Assembly: GCA_030248195.1 (NCBI GenBank)
Contig: JASAND010022374.1
Span: forward strand, 1-64,000
Direction of reading: 5' to 3'
DNA from: Trissonchulus latispiculum
Lineage: Eukaryota > Nematoda > Enoplea > Enoplida > Ironidae
Length of the DNA stretch: 64,000 nucleotides
The notes beneath the pieces are model-generated. The model worked only from the letters and a program-made list of their open reading frames with translations. It did no database searches and had not been told where the DNA came from. Of the stretch, positions 23,501-35,274 are shown piece by piece. Each line of letters opens with the position of its first letter. Positions within the stretch are counted from its first letter, which is position 1. Position numbers and translations under genes: made by a program.

Positions 23501-26295
23501 TGGGGAGATGACAGACTAGGGAATTCGCAAACTGGGGACAAACCATGAAAAGTAATCCAGTCGACAACACTAATGGAACCGTTTAAATAATTACTATACA
23601 GTGTGAGATTTCAACATGCCATTAATAACTCGCAATTTTATAATTTTAGGAGTCATTTTGGGTAAGAAGTATTTTGAGGAACATTTAACATTGTGCAAAA
23701 TTCTATCGAGTATTTGTGCCCCTGGATGTCTAGCATCTATGTATACTATTGGCTGGATTTCTGCCAGCAGGTGCGAAGTTCGTTTTTCAGCTAATTAATT
23801 AACGAGCTGCTTAAGGGGGGGGGCGACTAAACTTTTGCCCCGACTTTGTCCGATTGGCCTACTTTTTGACGAAGTTATAGAGCATGGGTGTGGTCAAATA
23901 AATACTGGGTCGTTGGTTCTTAGCTGCCTTCCAGCCATGTGCAGTCGTCGGGTTTATGTGCCCGACCCCCCATTTTTCGCAACTACCAACATAATTAATT
24001 AAAAATTTCTACTGACTGCTAGGCCCAAACTTCAAAGCTGCCATTCGCCAATATGATTTAGCACATGTGCCCCTATCTGCAGAAAAATACTAGACTTCTC
24101 TATCTTTTCTACATCTAAAAGAATTGTTCTTCAAAGTTGAAGTTTCGTCAAAAATTTAAAAAATTTTGACTAACGAAAGACCTATTTCATTACTGGTGCG
24201 AGCTATAAAGCTGTAATTTGGCATAAAAGGAGGCCCTATAGGAGTACTCATTTGTGCCAAATGGCAAGAAATTCTGCAGGGTGGAAAAATTGTTATGTCA
24301 ACTTTAATCTTCAAAAATTGCCAAAATCGCCTTTTTTGGGCAATGGTATATACCCCAGAAATCGAAAAATTCTAATTTTTCGAAATTAAATTTTTTTGAA
24401 ATATTTGAACTCAGCGTGGTCGAAAACACACCCACAAACGATTTCAGCTGGATTAGTGGAGGTTTGAGACTTCTATGGCTGCAGAAAGCCTCTACACAGG
24501 ATCCTACAGACTGAAAATGGCAATTTTGACAATTTTTGAAGATTAAAGTTGACATAAAAATTTTTTCACGCGGCAGAATTTCCTGCCATTTGGCACAAAT
24601 GAGTACTCCTATAGGGCCTCCTTTTATGCCAAATTACAGCTTTATAGCTCGCACCAGTAATAAAATAGGTCTTTCGTTAGTCAAAAATTTTTAAATTTTT
24701 GACGAAACTTCAACTTTGAAGAGTAATTCCGTTAGATGCAGATAAGATACAGACATCTAGTATTTTTCTGCCGGTAGGGACATATGTGCCACATCATATT
24801 GGCGAATGGCAGCTTTGAAGCTTGGGACTAGCAGTCAGTAGAAATTTTTAATTAATTATGTTGGTAGTTGCGAAAAATGGGGGGTCGGGCACATAAACGC
24901 GACGGCTGCACATGACTGGAAGGCAGCTAAGATCTGAGTACCCGGTATTTTTTTGACCCCACCCATGCTCTACATCTTTGCCAAAAAGTAGGCCAATCGG
25001 ACAAATTCGGGGCACCCCCATTTTAGTCGCCCCCCCCCTTAAACACATAGGTATTATGTGATACTCGGATCATATATAACGACGTTCCCCAGAAAACTTT
25101 GGTTAAATCTAAAAATTTGGGTTTTATTTTGTTCGTTGCTGATTGTTGGAAAGCCCGAGGCTTGCTGCTTTGGACTTGGTCTCTGTATGTCTTTGTTTAA
25201 GGACGTTAACCCAAGATTGATTCACCTTTTGGTAGATTATGATTTTACAATACAATATGCAATATAATACGATTGTGGTTTTAAAAAATCTGTTCGGTTC
25301 AGTTGTCTTAGTTTAGTGTTACAAGTTATTTTTAGCTTCGTCTAAGCCGTGCACGCAGAACGGTGGATTATACAACTTTTCAGAAAAGTTGAAAACAATT
25401 TTTGTTTTCATCGGGATATTTTTCTTGTGCACTGAAACAATAGCATGCGCGAAATCAGAAAGCTATATAATATTTTAATACACGCCTGTCTTCAATCTTG
25501 TACAATGAAAGGTGAGGAAATCTGAGATTCGTTATTTTTAGATACTACTACATTTGCCATTACCAGAAATATAGAAAATTCTTTACCAGACTGAAAACAG
25601 CCCTCTACATTGCATCTATTTGGGTGATGTGTTTTGCTTTACACCTGCCCAATCATGTGGGCTGGGGAGAAACGCGTTACAATCGCGGATTTCGATTATG
25701 TACCTTGGACATGGAAGTCCGGTCCTACAGCATCTTCTATGGTGTCTGTCTGCTCATCTCAATTGCAATAACGTTCAACTTCTACACCAGAATCTATCTC
25801 TGCATCAGACATAGCAATCTGCCCAAACGAATCATTCTAGGATCAAAATCGCGCCACGAGCAGCGCCGAGTTCTGGATGAAATCAAACTAATAAAAACGT
25901 CGTTTAAAATTTTCATTTTTTATATATCTTCTTGGATGCCGGGGGGATATTTATTTCTACACGGGATTGATGAATCCATCCCGATTCCGGTCTATCTGTT
26001 TGCTGCCTTTATAGCGCACGGTAACAGTACCTGGAACTTTTTTGTTTACTACGTTGACAATGAAAGCTTTCGACGTCAGTTGAGAATTACAAGCAAACGG
26101 TTGCTAAACTGCGGCCGAAGATCTAGAAATCGTCAGCAGGCTAAAACATCGGCGTCTAGTTACGGTCAAAGTGGTTCGAAGCGAAGTCTTAGTCATTCTG
26201 CTTGTAGATATCTTGATATTCAAAACAACGATGCTGTGACATCCGTTTTCATTTCACCTAACATCAGAAAAACAACTTTGGAAGTAACTTTGTAG
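20573..26295 (+). CDS. Melatonin-receptor-like GPCR, copy 1 (4 exons)
   Basis: A class A (rhodopsin family) G-protein-coupled receptor, expected in the plasma membrane. Exons: 20573-20659, 21072-21189, 23650-23770 and 25542-26295 (359 codons plus TAG). All joins keep frame, with phases 0, 1 and 2. The exon 3 acceptor (TTTTAG before 23650) was chosen because both paralogues keep it and it gives the standard TM2-TM3 spacing. Seven membrane segments are visible. Landmarks are N27 (1.50), D55 (2.50), C84 (3.25), S108-R109-Y110 in place of DRY, W136, loop cysteine C162, WMP at 240-242 and N274-F-x-x-Y278 in place of NPxxY. The stretch RYYYICHYQKY closely recalls the RYCYICH of melatonin receptors. 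The ligand is unknown. The N-terminus is only about seven residues, so an unseen upstream exon is possible. Introns 2 and 3 are swollen by fold-back elements. Confidence 0.85.
21190..22789. other. First part of receptor 1 intron 2
   Basis: No exon similarity. It contains minisatellite-like stretches of short CTCAAC/CCGCTATCTCA words (21430-21550 and, inverted, 22010-22100), suggesting another small inverted-repeat insertion. Confidence 0.4.
22790..23545. mobile_element. Fold-back element with subrepeated arms, in intron 2
   Basis: The left arm (22790-22995) has about seven irregular copies of CCCAGTTTGTCAACTC, spaced roughly 25-40 bp apart. The right arm (23350-23545) has the same units inverted (GAGTTGACAAACTGGG). 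The unique AT-rich centre is about 350 bp. Long arms built from short tandem subrepeats are the hallmark of Foldback-like elements. No transposase and no certain target duplication. Confidence 0.75.
23815..25038. mobile_element. TTAA-flanked fold-back element in intron 3
   Basis: TTAA occurs on both sides (23811-23814 and 25039-25042). The arms begin with a G-run then CGACTAAA, and extend more than 500 bp each (about 23815-24340 and 24510-25038). They share words such as GTCCGATTGGCCTACTTTTTG and its complement. TTAA targets are characteristic of the piggyBac superfamily. It lacks coding capacity, so it is a large MITE. The element at 62668-63985 has the same TTAA plus G-run ends. Confidence 0.75.
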
Positions 26296-26418
26296 AATGA
26301 ATTGTGAAACTGAAACATTTTCCCACACAGGTTGAAGACATTATATTTGCATGCGCAAGCCCTGTTGCCTTTATCAGCAATGGACATATTTCTCATTTAA
26401 ATTTTGTGTTTTTGAAAT

Positions 26419-27622
26419 GGTAGTGACATACTTCGCCACACTTTAATTGCTTTTTTCTTACACTTTCGATTGTGAGACAGTTCGCCACACTATTGTTCTC
26501 TTTGTGTACTTGACCTTAGACTTAAATATTAGGAAAGGGTTTAACTGTAATGGGCGATACTAAGGCAGACGCACACCTGAGCGTAACTTTCGCAAAACTT
26601 AACCGATTTAGTTCCAATTTGGTATGAATGCATTTGAACACATTTCTGATCGATCTGCAGCAAAATTTTAAAATTTTAAAAAATTTAAATTTTTAAGTTT
26701 TCTAAGGGGGGACCAAGGGGAACTAAAAATTTTTTGTCTCCGATTTCGCTGAAAAGTTGCATATAGGGGTTTTCTGGGTCGCTGAACACGAATCTGAAAA
26801 CCGTTTTTCGATACAGCGTTTCGTTAGCTAGATGTAAGCTTACATTTAAGCTTATAACTTTAGCTTATACTGAGCTAGCGAAAAGCTCGATCGAAAAACG
26901 GTTTTCAGATTCGTGTTCAGCGACCCAGAAAACCGTTATATGCAACTTTTCAGCGAAATCGGAGACAAAAAATTTTTTAGTTCCCCTTGGTCCCCCCTTA
27001 GAAAACTTAAAAATTTAAATTTTTTAAAATTTTAAAATTTTGCTGCAGATCGATCAGAAATGTGTTCAAATGCATTCACACCAAATTTGAACTAATTCGG
27101 TTAAGTTTTGCGAAAGTTACACTCAGGTGTGCGTCTGCCTTAGTATCGCCCTGTAATGTTGAAAGAGGGGGCAATCGTTACAAAATTAGACGTAGTTGTT
27201 ACTGCGTTTATTATATATATTCGGTTTTGGTGAAACTTTTATAAAATGTTTATACTGCACAAAGATCAATAATACGTAGCTATAAATAAAATTTTCACTA
27301 ATTTAAATTACAAAATTGTCATTATTTTCTTTATAAACAGAATACGTTTTCATTTAAAGATCTGAAAGTTTTCAGTTTATAATTTTAAATTGAAACTAGC
27401 CAAAAATGTACTTTTAACAGTTAACATTGCCTTAAAAGTTTGAAAAACAATAGAAAACTTTATTTCTTACCACATTATTGCAGTAGCGTACAAAACCGTC
27501 TCGCATTTAACACAGTATTTCATGGCCCCTCCCTTTCCTTCTCGTTTCTAATTGAGTGTAAATGCCATTCCCTTTCGTATTTAGAAAAAAGCAATTAAAG
27601 TGTGGCGAAGTGTCCCACCACC
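26419..27622. mobile_element. Outer inverted-repeat element downstream of receptor 1
   Basis: The left end GGTAGTGACATACTTCGCC, then ACACTTTAATTGCTTTTTTC, is mirrored at 27580-27622. The arms match well for only about 40 bp. The element carries the separate, almost perfect palindrome 26552-27151 inside it. Superfamily not assigned. Confidence 0.55.
26552..27151. mobile_element. Near-perfect 600-bp palindrome (nested fold-back)
   Basis: Starts GGGCGATACTAAGGCAGACG and ends with its complement. The arms are about 290 bp each with very few mismatches, separated by a short AT-rich centre near 26840-26875. TGTAAT is found immediately outside both ends (a probable 6-bp target duplication). High arm identity points to a young insertion. 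The single-stranded form would make a very stable hairpin. Confidence 0.85.
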
Positions 27623-28089
27623 GCCAATTCTATAGTTAGTAACTGACTTTCAATGTGTATGCATACTGAACTTTTTAGTAATGATTACGGTATTGCGCGT
27701 ACGTGAATAAGGCCAAAAGGTACTTGCGCACAAATTGGACACATTGAAGTATTGGTCAAATGCGTGCATACTGAGAATGATTGCGCCCTTATGGGAGTTA
27801 CAAATGAAAACTCACACGCAAGAGAAGCAAATGTGGGAAAGATAAAGAATGATATGGGAGTTCAGCTGATGGCTCGGTGGCTTACTGGAACTATTTAGTG
27901 GATCTTGACAGTAGTGCTCACCTGAATTCAAACTAATTCACAATGGCGCCGAACGGCCCATTAGCCATAAGAAATAACGGCCCGTTAGAACACAGTCTAT
28001 AACTTGAGAGAAATGATTTAAAGTGGGTACGCTCATGCCTGCGAAAGAAATTAAAGTTTTTATATGAAACTTTTGAAATCTAGAAATAC
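27623..28089. other. No gene recognised
   Basis: Non-coding AT-rich sequence. A small GGCCCGTTAG-type word pair near 27955-27990 is the only structure seen. Confidence 0.3.
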
Positions 28090-30420
28090 AACCTTTACAG
28101 TTGACTAGTTCATGTTTTCGCTACTACTATACTGCTGCTTATTTATTTGATAAGCATATTCTTTGATCCGCCTTAATCAGTACTGTAGGCGTACGCAACT
28201 ATAGGATTGATATCTGGATCTCTTCTAGCAAATCCCGTAAGATTAGAGGCACACGAATTGCCTATGGGAATGAGGGTTGAAAGCTGAAATTTACTAGCTT
28301 AACCAAAAAGGAAATCGGTAACTTAATTAACAAACATCTCGGATTTAACCCTCGAATTCAAGTAGTCCTCGAATATTTTTATTTCATCTCCGTGTTTTTA
28401 TCCCGCCTAGAGGCGAGATATTTGTGATTGAAATTGTCTCTTTTTGAACTGTATTGACGCCTCGCTCAAAATGTGCTCTATGCTCATCACAGACCTGTAC
28501 ACGTGGCTGTTTTTGCGGGCGAGGGGCGTTGTCACACATTTTTGTTCAATTATTTTGATTTCTGATTTTAGTTTTGGTTACATTTCATGTATTAATTTCT
28601 ACTCAGAAAAAACCGGATTATTTTGATTTGTATTATAGTTATGTTACAGTCATTTCATGTTTCCACTGCATTTTAGAATGCGAATCAGAAATCTGTGGAA
28701 AGAATATATGCGAATGAAGCTGCTTCTCAATTGAGTAAAGACTCAATGGCTCAATCTTAAAGCATTGTATCAAGAGGTCGTACCGCACCTGTTATAAAAT
28801 TTAGCTTTCCGGAATAATTCAGTGTATGGGGTTTAACAGATTAAACTACACACACTGTCTCCAAATTGTGGGAAACCCTGCTAACATATCAGATGCAATA
28901 TAACAGGGAGATAACCAGTATGGGCATACGAGAGGAGTATTAAAGAGAGAATAAATTGAGATCCCTCCCAGGAGTTTCCTCGAGCCCTCGTGCAACCAAT
29001 CATATACTAGCTCGCAAGGGCGAGATCCATACAGTCTCAGACGTTGCCTATTCGGGAAGCTACATGACGCGTTGGCAGACGCTCACTAAATAGCAAGTCA
29101 CTCAATAGCTGGTATACTAGTGCATGCACAAGTCAAAAAGATTTACCGTGTATCAGCCTCTTGTGTTAGACCTACAGTTTCTTTTCAAGATGTTGCCCTA
29201 CCCTTTCTTCTGAACTATTCCGATTTATGTGTTTTGAGGACTCCAGAAAGACGGCAAACAATTCACATAATTTGAAGTTAATATATTGTCTATTAATTTC
29301 TTACCTAATTTGTGTTACTATTCTGAGACCACCATGCATACTGATTAATTTGTTATTAAACAAGGTTTTATTTTTAGAGTCAGTCTTCATTAGGCAGAGC
29401 TAAAACTGATGTGAAACTAATTTATCAGAATTGAATATTGATTAATTCTATAGGTATTCACCACCACCAGAGGGTATAAAATCCATCCTAAATCCTCCTA
29501 CGGTGTACAGATGGGTGTCGGGGTTGCAAATCTCAAACTGACTGCCTCGTAATTTCCATATCTTCAAGAATTTTCTTCATTATCGAATATATTCCTCATT
29601 GAATTTAAGGTAATGCTGTTATCAATTTCGCCATCGTTTGAATAATAAGCAGATCCAGTTGCTTCCATTTCCGTTCACATGAACTAAAGCCTGACTGATC
29701 GGAGGAAGTTTCCACCTGTCATGTTCGATTCGGTTCTTGGTTCTAGAAGTCTAAAACTAGTTTTGATATGCTAGTTTCAAAAAGAGCTAATCGACATTAG
29801 TCTGGCATTAGACTACTGCATCGAACGGTTCAGCAGATTTGTTACGGTAGGAAGAAAGAACATAGAAATAGTGAGGTGCAGCCTTTTCCAGTTCCGATTT
29901 CCTCCAAGATTAGATATAGACAATTTCTACTTCTAGTGCAAGAATCCCCTGTTTATGGTGACCCGAAAGTTGCTCACGATTTACGGGAATTTAATTGCCA
30001 GTTTGATAGTATTGCCAACAAGTTACCGCTCACCATTCCGAACGTAGTTTTAATTTATCGGACTTTAATGCAAAACAACCAGGGGCTCGAGATCTCTGTG
30101 ATCTGAGGCTGTAGATGCTAGAGGTAAAAAGTAAAATCCAAACTTTCTACCTGCAAAAGGTCATAGGATGCTAGTGCTTATATCAGGATTCACTGGCAAA
30201 AAGTAGCAACTCAAATGTTGACTAAATCTCCGAAATCTGAACGCGTCGTTTTTGTAAAAGCCGGGGAAACCACACAAACTGCAAACCCCGAAAGCAGTGA
30301 GAATCAAAAGCAGACCTAAAGTAGGGTATACCTTTTCTGGATACAATTTTGCTCTACTGAACGTGCTTTGGGAAGCTACAATTACTCCATTTTCAGCGAT
30401 TTTTGGAGTTTTCGGCGCCC
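28090..30420 (+). repeat. Intergenic block U, copy 3 (interrupted)
   Basis: 28090-28320 matches 16470-16700, 29640-29890 matches 16790-17060 (GATCGGAGGAAGTTTCCACC, then ATTAGTCTGGCATTAGACTA), and 30170-30420 resembles 17300-17500. About 1.2 kb between the first two parts (28330-29500) is extra sequence with no gene recognised. The 76-codon frame at 29876-30106 lies in the block and has no domain. Confidence 0.5.
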
Positions 30421-30499
30421 AATTCATGCGTCCCCCCCTCCAGTGTATTTAATGGAATTTGCTTATTAGAGCTGCCATGACAACTATCTTCACACTCCT

Positions 30500-30945
30500 G
30501 TCCTAATCGAGACTGCCTGTACGCTTCCACATTTTCTGTATAGACATGCCTGTATACCCTTTTACACTAATTCTCTTTTTCTGTCTTGTGCTGTAGCCTG
30601 TCATTTGTATAAGCCCCTGTTCAGTGTTTTCCAGTGGCCTTCTTTTTAGTAAAAATGTCAGGCTTCGGACAGGACGTGTATTTATAGCATGCCTGTTCTG
30701 TTCTAATGTATAGATTGTCAGGTTCGTACAGGACATGTATCGAAAGCGTGCCTGTCTTGAAGTGTATCCTTTCATTTGTATAAGTGCTCTCTTCACTGAT
30801 TTCCAGTGGGCTTCTTTTTCCTAAAAATGTCAGGCTTCGGACAGGACATGTATTTATAGCATGCCTGTCCTGTTCTCATGTCTAGATTGTCAGGTTCGAA
30901 CAGGACACGTGTGTATAGCATGCCTGTCTAGCAGGCAAGCGTCTC
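30500..30945. repeat. GCATGCCTGTCC-containing tandem repeat
   Basis: Units of GTCAGGCTTCGGACAGGAC, then TTATAGCATGCCTGT, recur at 30657 and 30827 with diverged intermediates at about 30718 and 30890 (GTCAGGTTCG(T/A)ACAGGAC). A further unit lies near 31500. Each contains facing AGGACATG and GCATGCCTGTCC words that could pair. It leads directly into the first tRNA-bearing repeat. Confidence 0.7.
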
Positions 30946-31380
30946 TTCATTTGCATAAACGTCCTGTGTACGAAATTTACAGTTGGCTCAGCATTATTGC
31001 TCAAGCTGTGTAGATGTGAAAGAAACAAAGCAATAAGTTAAATTGTCATGAATAAAACTAAATAATTAACTAATTATGTCGACAGCTTAACAAAAATGCT
31101 CAAAGAGGAAAAATAAAGCGGAAGATGCTACGCAGCACTTACAAACATAGCATTCGTTCATAGGCCTCTTTTTGCACCTTGTGTTCATAGCCGGAATGGC
31201 CGAGTGGTTTGAAGGGCGGACTCTTAAGTCACAAGTGTGGGTTCGAATCCTACTTCCGGTTAATTTTTTTCAAAAGTTTGAGGTAGCCTAGCTAGCTAGT
31301 AATTTTTTAGGTGTGTCGTAAAGTTCTACGTTAGCCAAAACCAACTGGTTTCCATTATTTGGCATACAGATGTTCAGATG
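30946..31380 (+). repeat. tRNA-bearing repeat, copy 1
   Basis: A unit of about 370-430 bp with the tRNA-like gene near its centre. The upstream flank has TTTGCATAA, GGCTCAGCATTATT, CTAAATAATTAACTAATTA and ATAGGCCTCTTTTTGCACC. The downstream flank has GTTCTACGTTAGCCAAAA. The same flanks accompany copies 2 and 4, so the whole block was duplicated. Confidence 0.75.
31190..31260 (+). tRNA. tRNA-like gene, copy 1 (anticodon uncertain)
   Basis: A 71-nt cloverleaf-like sequence. The acceptor stem GCCGGAA/TTCCGGT pairs fully (one G-T). The D-stem GCC/GGC encloses a GAGTGGTT loop (A box), and the T-arm GTGGG-TTCGAAT-CCTAC contains a perfect B box. A run of seven T follows, a polymerase III terminator. 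The anticodon arm is defective: GGACTCTTAAGTC forms only about three pairs. The loop could be read as CTT (Lys) or TAA (Leu). The D-loop is Leu/Ser-like but no long variable arm exists. Probably transcribable, but decoding function is doubtful. Confidence 0.6.
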
Positions 31381-31857
31381 CCTGTACAAATCGCGTTTGC
31401 CTGTAGGCATTTCCATTGGCGGTATAGACAAGCCTGTACACCGTTTTAAGCTATTTTCCTCTGTGCACTGTTTTCCAGTGGACTGCTTTTTTATGAAAAT
31501 GCCAGGGTTCGGACTGGACATGGAGCTATAGTATGCCTGTTTTGTTTGGATGAAAACGTTGTCAAGTTGAAAGAGAATCACTTTAGTCAGGAGAATGGTT
31601 GCTTTCTTCTTTTGTGGAAATATTCCAGAAATGAATTTGACTGGCACTGGATCAGTTTGCCCAGTCGCTTACATGACTTTCTCCTGGTTCGTGAACAGCA
31701 TACAAAACTGAGAAGTATCAGAGTCGCATGGAACAAACCTTGCCGTTGTCGTGCGCTTTGATTTTATATTTCATTGGACTTCACAAAATAGCTTATGAGA
31801 AAACCCCCAGGCCAGTCGAAAACAAGCAGAGATTTTCGTATCTACGTTCTAGCGGAA

Positions 31858-32160
31858 GTATTAAAATATGCGAATTAGTTCTCCTGTTTTGTGTGCAGGT
31901 GCGTCTGTTTGCGTAAAGTATGCGTATGTGTATGATTTCATATGATTAAGTATGCATATGTGTGTAAGACTCACCTGCTTCTCGTTTTAATCCAGTCCAA
32001 GACAGCTAGAAGCTTTCGTTGTCTGTCTGGCTGGTGTATAAAAATATGCAAATTAGTTTCGCTGGTTTGCTTGCTGTGCATGCGTAAGCAGAAGTATGCA
32101 TATGTAGTTGATTTCATCTGTCTAAGGATGTGTATGTGATGTTTCAATCTATGTATATGG
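31858..32160. repeat. Two-copy tandem repeat of about 177 bp
   Basis: GTATTAAAATATGCGAATTAG (31858) and GTATAAAAATATGCAAATTAG (32035) each lead into TATGCATATGT words and a GATTTCAT(A/C)TG segment. No coding function. Confidence 0.6.
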
Positions 32161-32459
32161 CAGATCAAAAAGAATATATTGTTATTTTAATTCAATTGAA
32201 CAGTACACGAACGCATATAACAATTGTACATCAGAATAGACAATGTAAACAGTTTCTGCGTGAACAGAGAACAATAAAATAAAAATATAACAAAACGTAT
32301 CGATAACACTTTCGGAAATGACAAAGTTACCATCTAGTTGCATGTCATCAAGTTTCATACATTTGGGCTTGTCAATTTTTAAATGTATCTTAACGACTAT
32401 AAAAGAACTACTGACATAATGTAACCGTAACAACGAAAGAATTTTAATAATTCTGATTG

Positions 32460-33880
32460 TCAGAAAGTTTATCAAATGGAAAAGAAGTAACCATTGTTGT
32501 AAAGCTAATATAGAAAACAACAATATAGTAAAAATAATAAGAGAAAGAGCAAGAAAAACTGATTTATGTTTTCACACTCTTTCGAAACATTAGAAAGAAG
32601 AAATACAAATAATTTTGGTCCTAACATTATAAGGAAAGTCTTTGTTAGATATTATCTGGTTTTAATCCCCATTACCTGCTTTCAAGATAGACAAACTGAA
32701 CGAACACAGCAGCATTTTAAATTTACAGCGAAATCAGCAGCGATATACTGCGCAAATGCTAACAGCAGAAAAAATTGAAACTTTCTTTTCTGAAACGCAG
32801 GAAACACGTGGGACAAATCGAGAGTCTGAATTTGAACGTAAAGATAGTAAGCAAATCTTATTTAACTAAAGAACATTCTCTATTTCCTTATTAAATGGAG
32901 AAGAAGGAAGCATTCTTCTAAAACTAAAAAACAAAAAACACAGTACAGAACGAATACTAAGAGAAACAGCAACAATAACTAAGTTATGTTCAAAGGGGTT
33001 AGAACACTGTCTGTTTCTTTAGGAAATAGAAAATAAGTAAGTATTGTTGTAAAGCTAATATACAAAAGAACAATACAGCAGGAATACTCAGAGAAACAAC
33101 AACAATAACTGCAGCGATATACTGCGCAAATAGTAACGGAAATTTGAAACTTTGTTTCCTGAAATACAGGAAATACGTGGGGAGAAAGCAAGAGTGTGAA
33201 TTTAAACGCAAACATAGTAAGCAAATCTTGTGTAACTAAGGACATTCTGTATTTCTTTTTTAAATGAAGAAGAAGTAACCATTGTTCAAAAACTAATATA
33301 CAACAAAACAGTGCAGAAGGAATACTAAGAGAAACAGTAACAATAACAGAGTTATGTTCACAGAGTTTTTGACGATGTTACTTAAAATCCTCCTCTCCAA
33401 CTTTTCAAGAAAAACGAACTGAAAGGAACATAGCACTGTATTATATCAGTTTTAAAACAGTAATGATATAGTGAATAGTGCTATGAACAGAAACAATTGT
33501 TAAAGTGTTTCTTATGTTAATCTCTGATGCAGGAAACAGGAGGGGCAAATTTAGCTGCTCCTGAACAAACTTTTCATAAGCTAATGACTCGAATAGAGTT
33601 GTTAAGATAATATTAATATCAGAAAAAGGAAGCTGAAAGAATTATCCTTTTGACAGAATGACGTAACTTTTTTATATATTTTATCTGATACCGTCGTATA
33701 AAGCAAAAGATAGTAGCTAAATGTTGTATAACTAAACACATTCTCTAATTTTTAATCAAATAGAAAACAAATAACCGTCGTTTTAAAAGTATTCTACGAG
33801 GCAACAGTACAGAAGTAATATTAAGACATACACTAAGAATATGAATAATTATACGGAGTTATACTTACATGATATGGTAT
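32460..33880. repeat. Degenerate tandem repeat, about 370-bp period
   Basis: AATACTAAGAGAAACAG recurs at 32951 and 33318 with related forms at 32537 and 33079. GCAGCGATATACTGCGCAAAT recurs at 32736 and 33111. AT-rich, non-coding. The last units toward 33880 are weak. Confidence 0.6.
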
Positions 33881-35274
33881 TCATAAAATAACAGAACCAA
33901 ATGAATAATACATTGTGAATGTAACAAATGACAACTTTTCTCTTGAAACGGAAAGATTACAATAGTCATAAATCTATCTGAAAATATTTAAATTTTCAAA
34001 TAGACTTTGAACTTATAGCAAAGCTTTCGGCGAGTAAGACGTTGGTCCCGTTCCGGATAAACAATCCGCATTCTTTGTTTCTTATCAACCCCCAAATTCT
34101 TGCTGAAAATATATTAAACGATTGTATAGATTTAACGAAGATTGTTTTCAAATACTTTTGTCAAAAATAAAGGATAAACCAGACATTGGACAGAACAATT
34201 ATCTACACGAAAGATTTTAATATTAAAATAAAAATCTTTAAATATCATTAAGAAAAGCAAATAAAGAATACTTCAAAAACGGAATCAAAAAACTACCAGC
34301 AACTGTAGCAAAGCAACCAAAAGTAATTTTCAGCAGAAAGAGGTTCTGGAAGATGGCTGTACATCAATTTTACCTTCCACCACGGCTGGATATCTTTTTT
34401 GCTGAAAAAATGTTAGCAAGGTACAAAAAGAAAAGAAAAGAATAAATTACAGTAAGATAAGTATCGCAATATGATTGCATAAAGTTTAAAAACTGACATA
34501 TCAATTGCTGGACGAGAACATTCACGTCAAATAACAGCATCACATTTAACGGAATATTTAATACATAAAATAAACTACCAGTTACCAACAATGTGGGCAT
34601 TGTACTGATACTGGTATTTCAAGTAGCAATTCAGTCATCGAATCTGAGCTGTATCCATAGAGCTCTCTATTTCTGAAAAAGAAGAGTTTGTCGTCATGCA
34701 GAAACAGAATAATCAACACAGATTCATTCTCTTTTTGTTTGTACTCGTTATGGTACAAGTTGAGAATCTGAACTTTAAATCTGTACTTGTTACGGTACAG
34801 CATAAACACTTGTGAAGCTTTTATTCAAAAGCATAATTGCATTATCAAAAGGAGCAAAACAGAATGTTTTGGCACGAAGATATTGGCCAAAAATCGTTTC
34901 GAACAGACTGCAGAAAAGGAAAGAAACAAAGAACGATTTAAACTAAAATAGTAAAACAAACAAGAAGAATATTGAACTAACCTGACAGAATTTAGAATAT
35001 GTATTTTCATCATGTGCACGCGAGAAAGAAAGAAGTAGTGAAATCTAGACGAAGAACGCACAATTAATACTTAATTGTAAATATAATAAAGGGAAAGTGA
35101 AGAACTGCAGTTTCTAAATTTTATACCAGACACATGTGTTGGCAGAAGAATTCCATTTATGGAGTATACACGTTTTCAAGAATAAAGAAACAATTCGTCA
35201 GGGGCCCTTGTGAAAAACCTCTGTTTGGCAAAATGAGACCAATATATATCGATTTGTCCATACGAATATGCGGC
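33881..35274. other. AT-rich, no gene recognised
   Basis: Low-complexity AT-rich sequence with short frames on both strands and no domain. Confidence 0.35.

Noticed and set aside
22790..23545. CRISPR-like repeat-and-spacer pattern
   Set aside because: The units are imperfect, irregularly spaced and mirrored in inverted arms within a eukaryotic intron, which fits a Foldback-type element.
23608..23649. Alternative upstream acceptor for receptor 1 exon 3
   Set aside because: An in-frame extension is possible, but it breaks the standard TM2-TM3 spacing and is not shared with receptor 2. The TTTTAG before 23650 is conserved in both.
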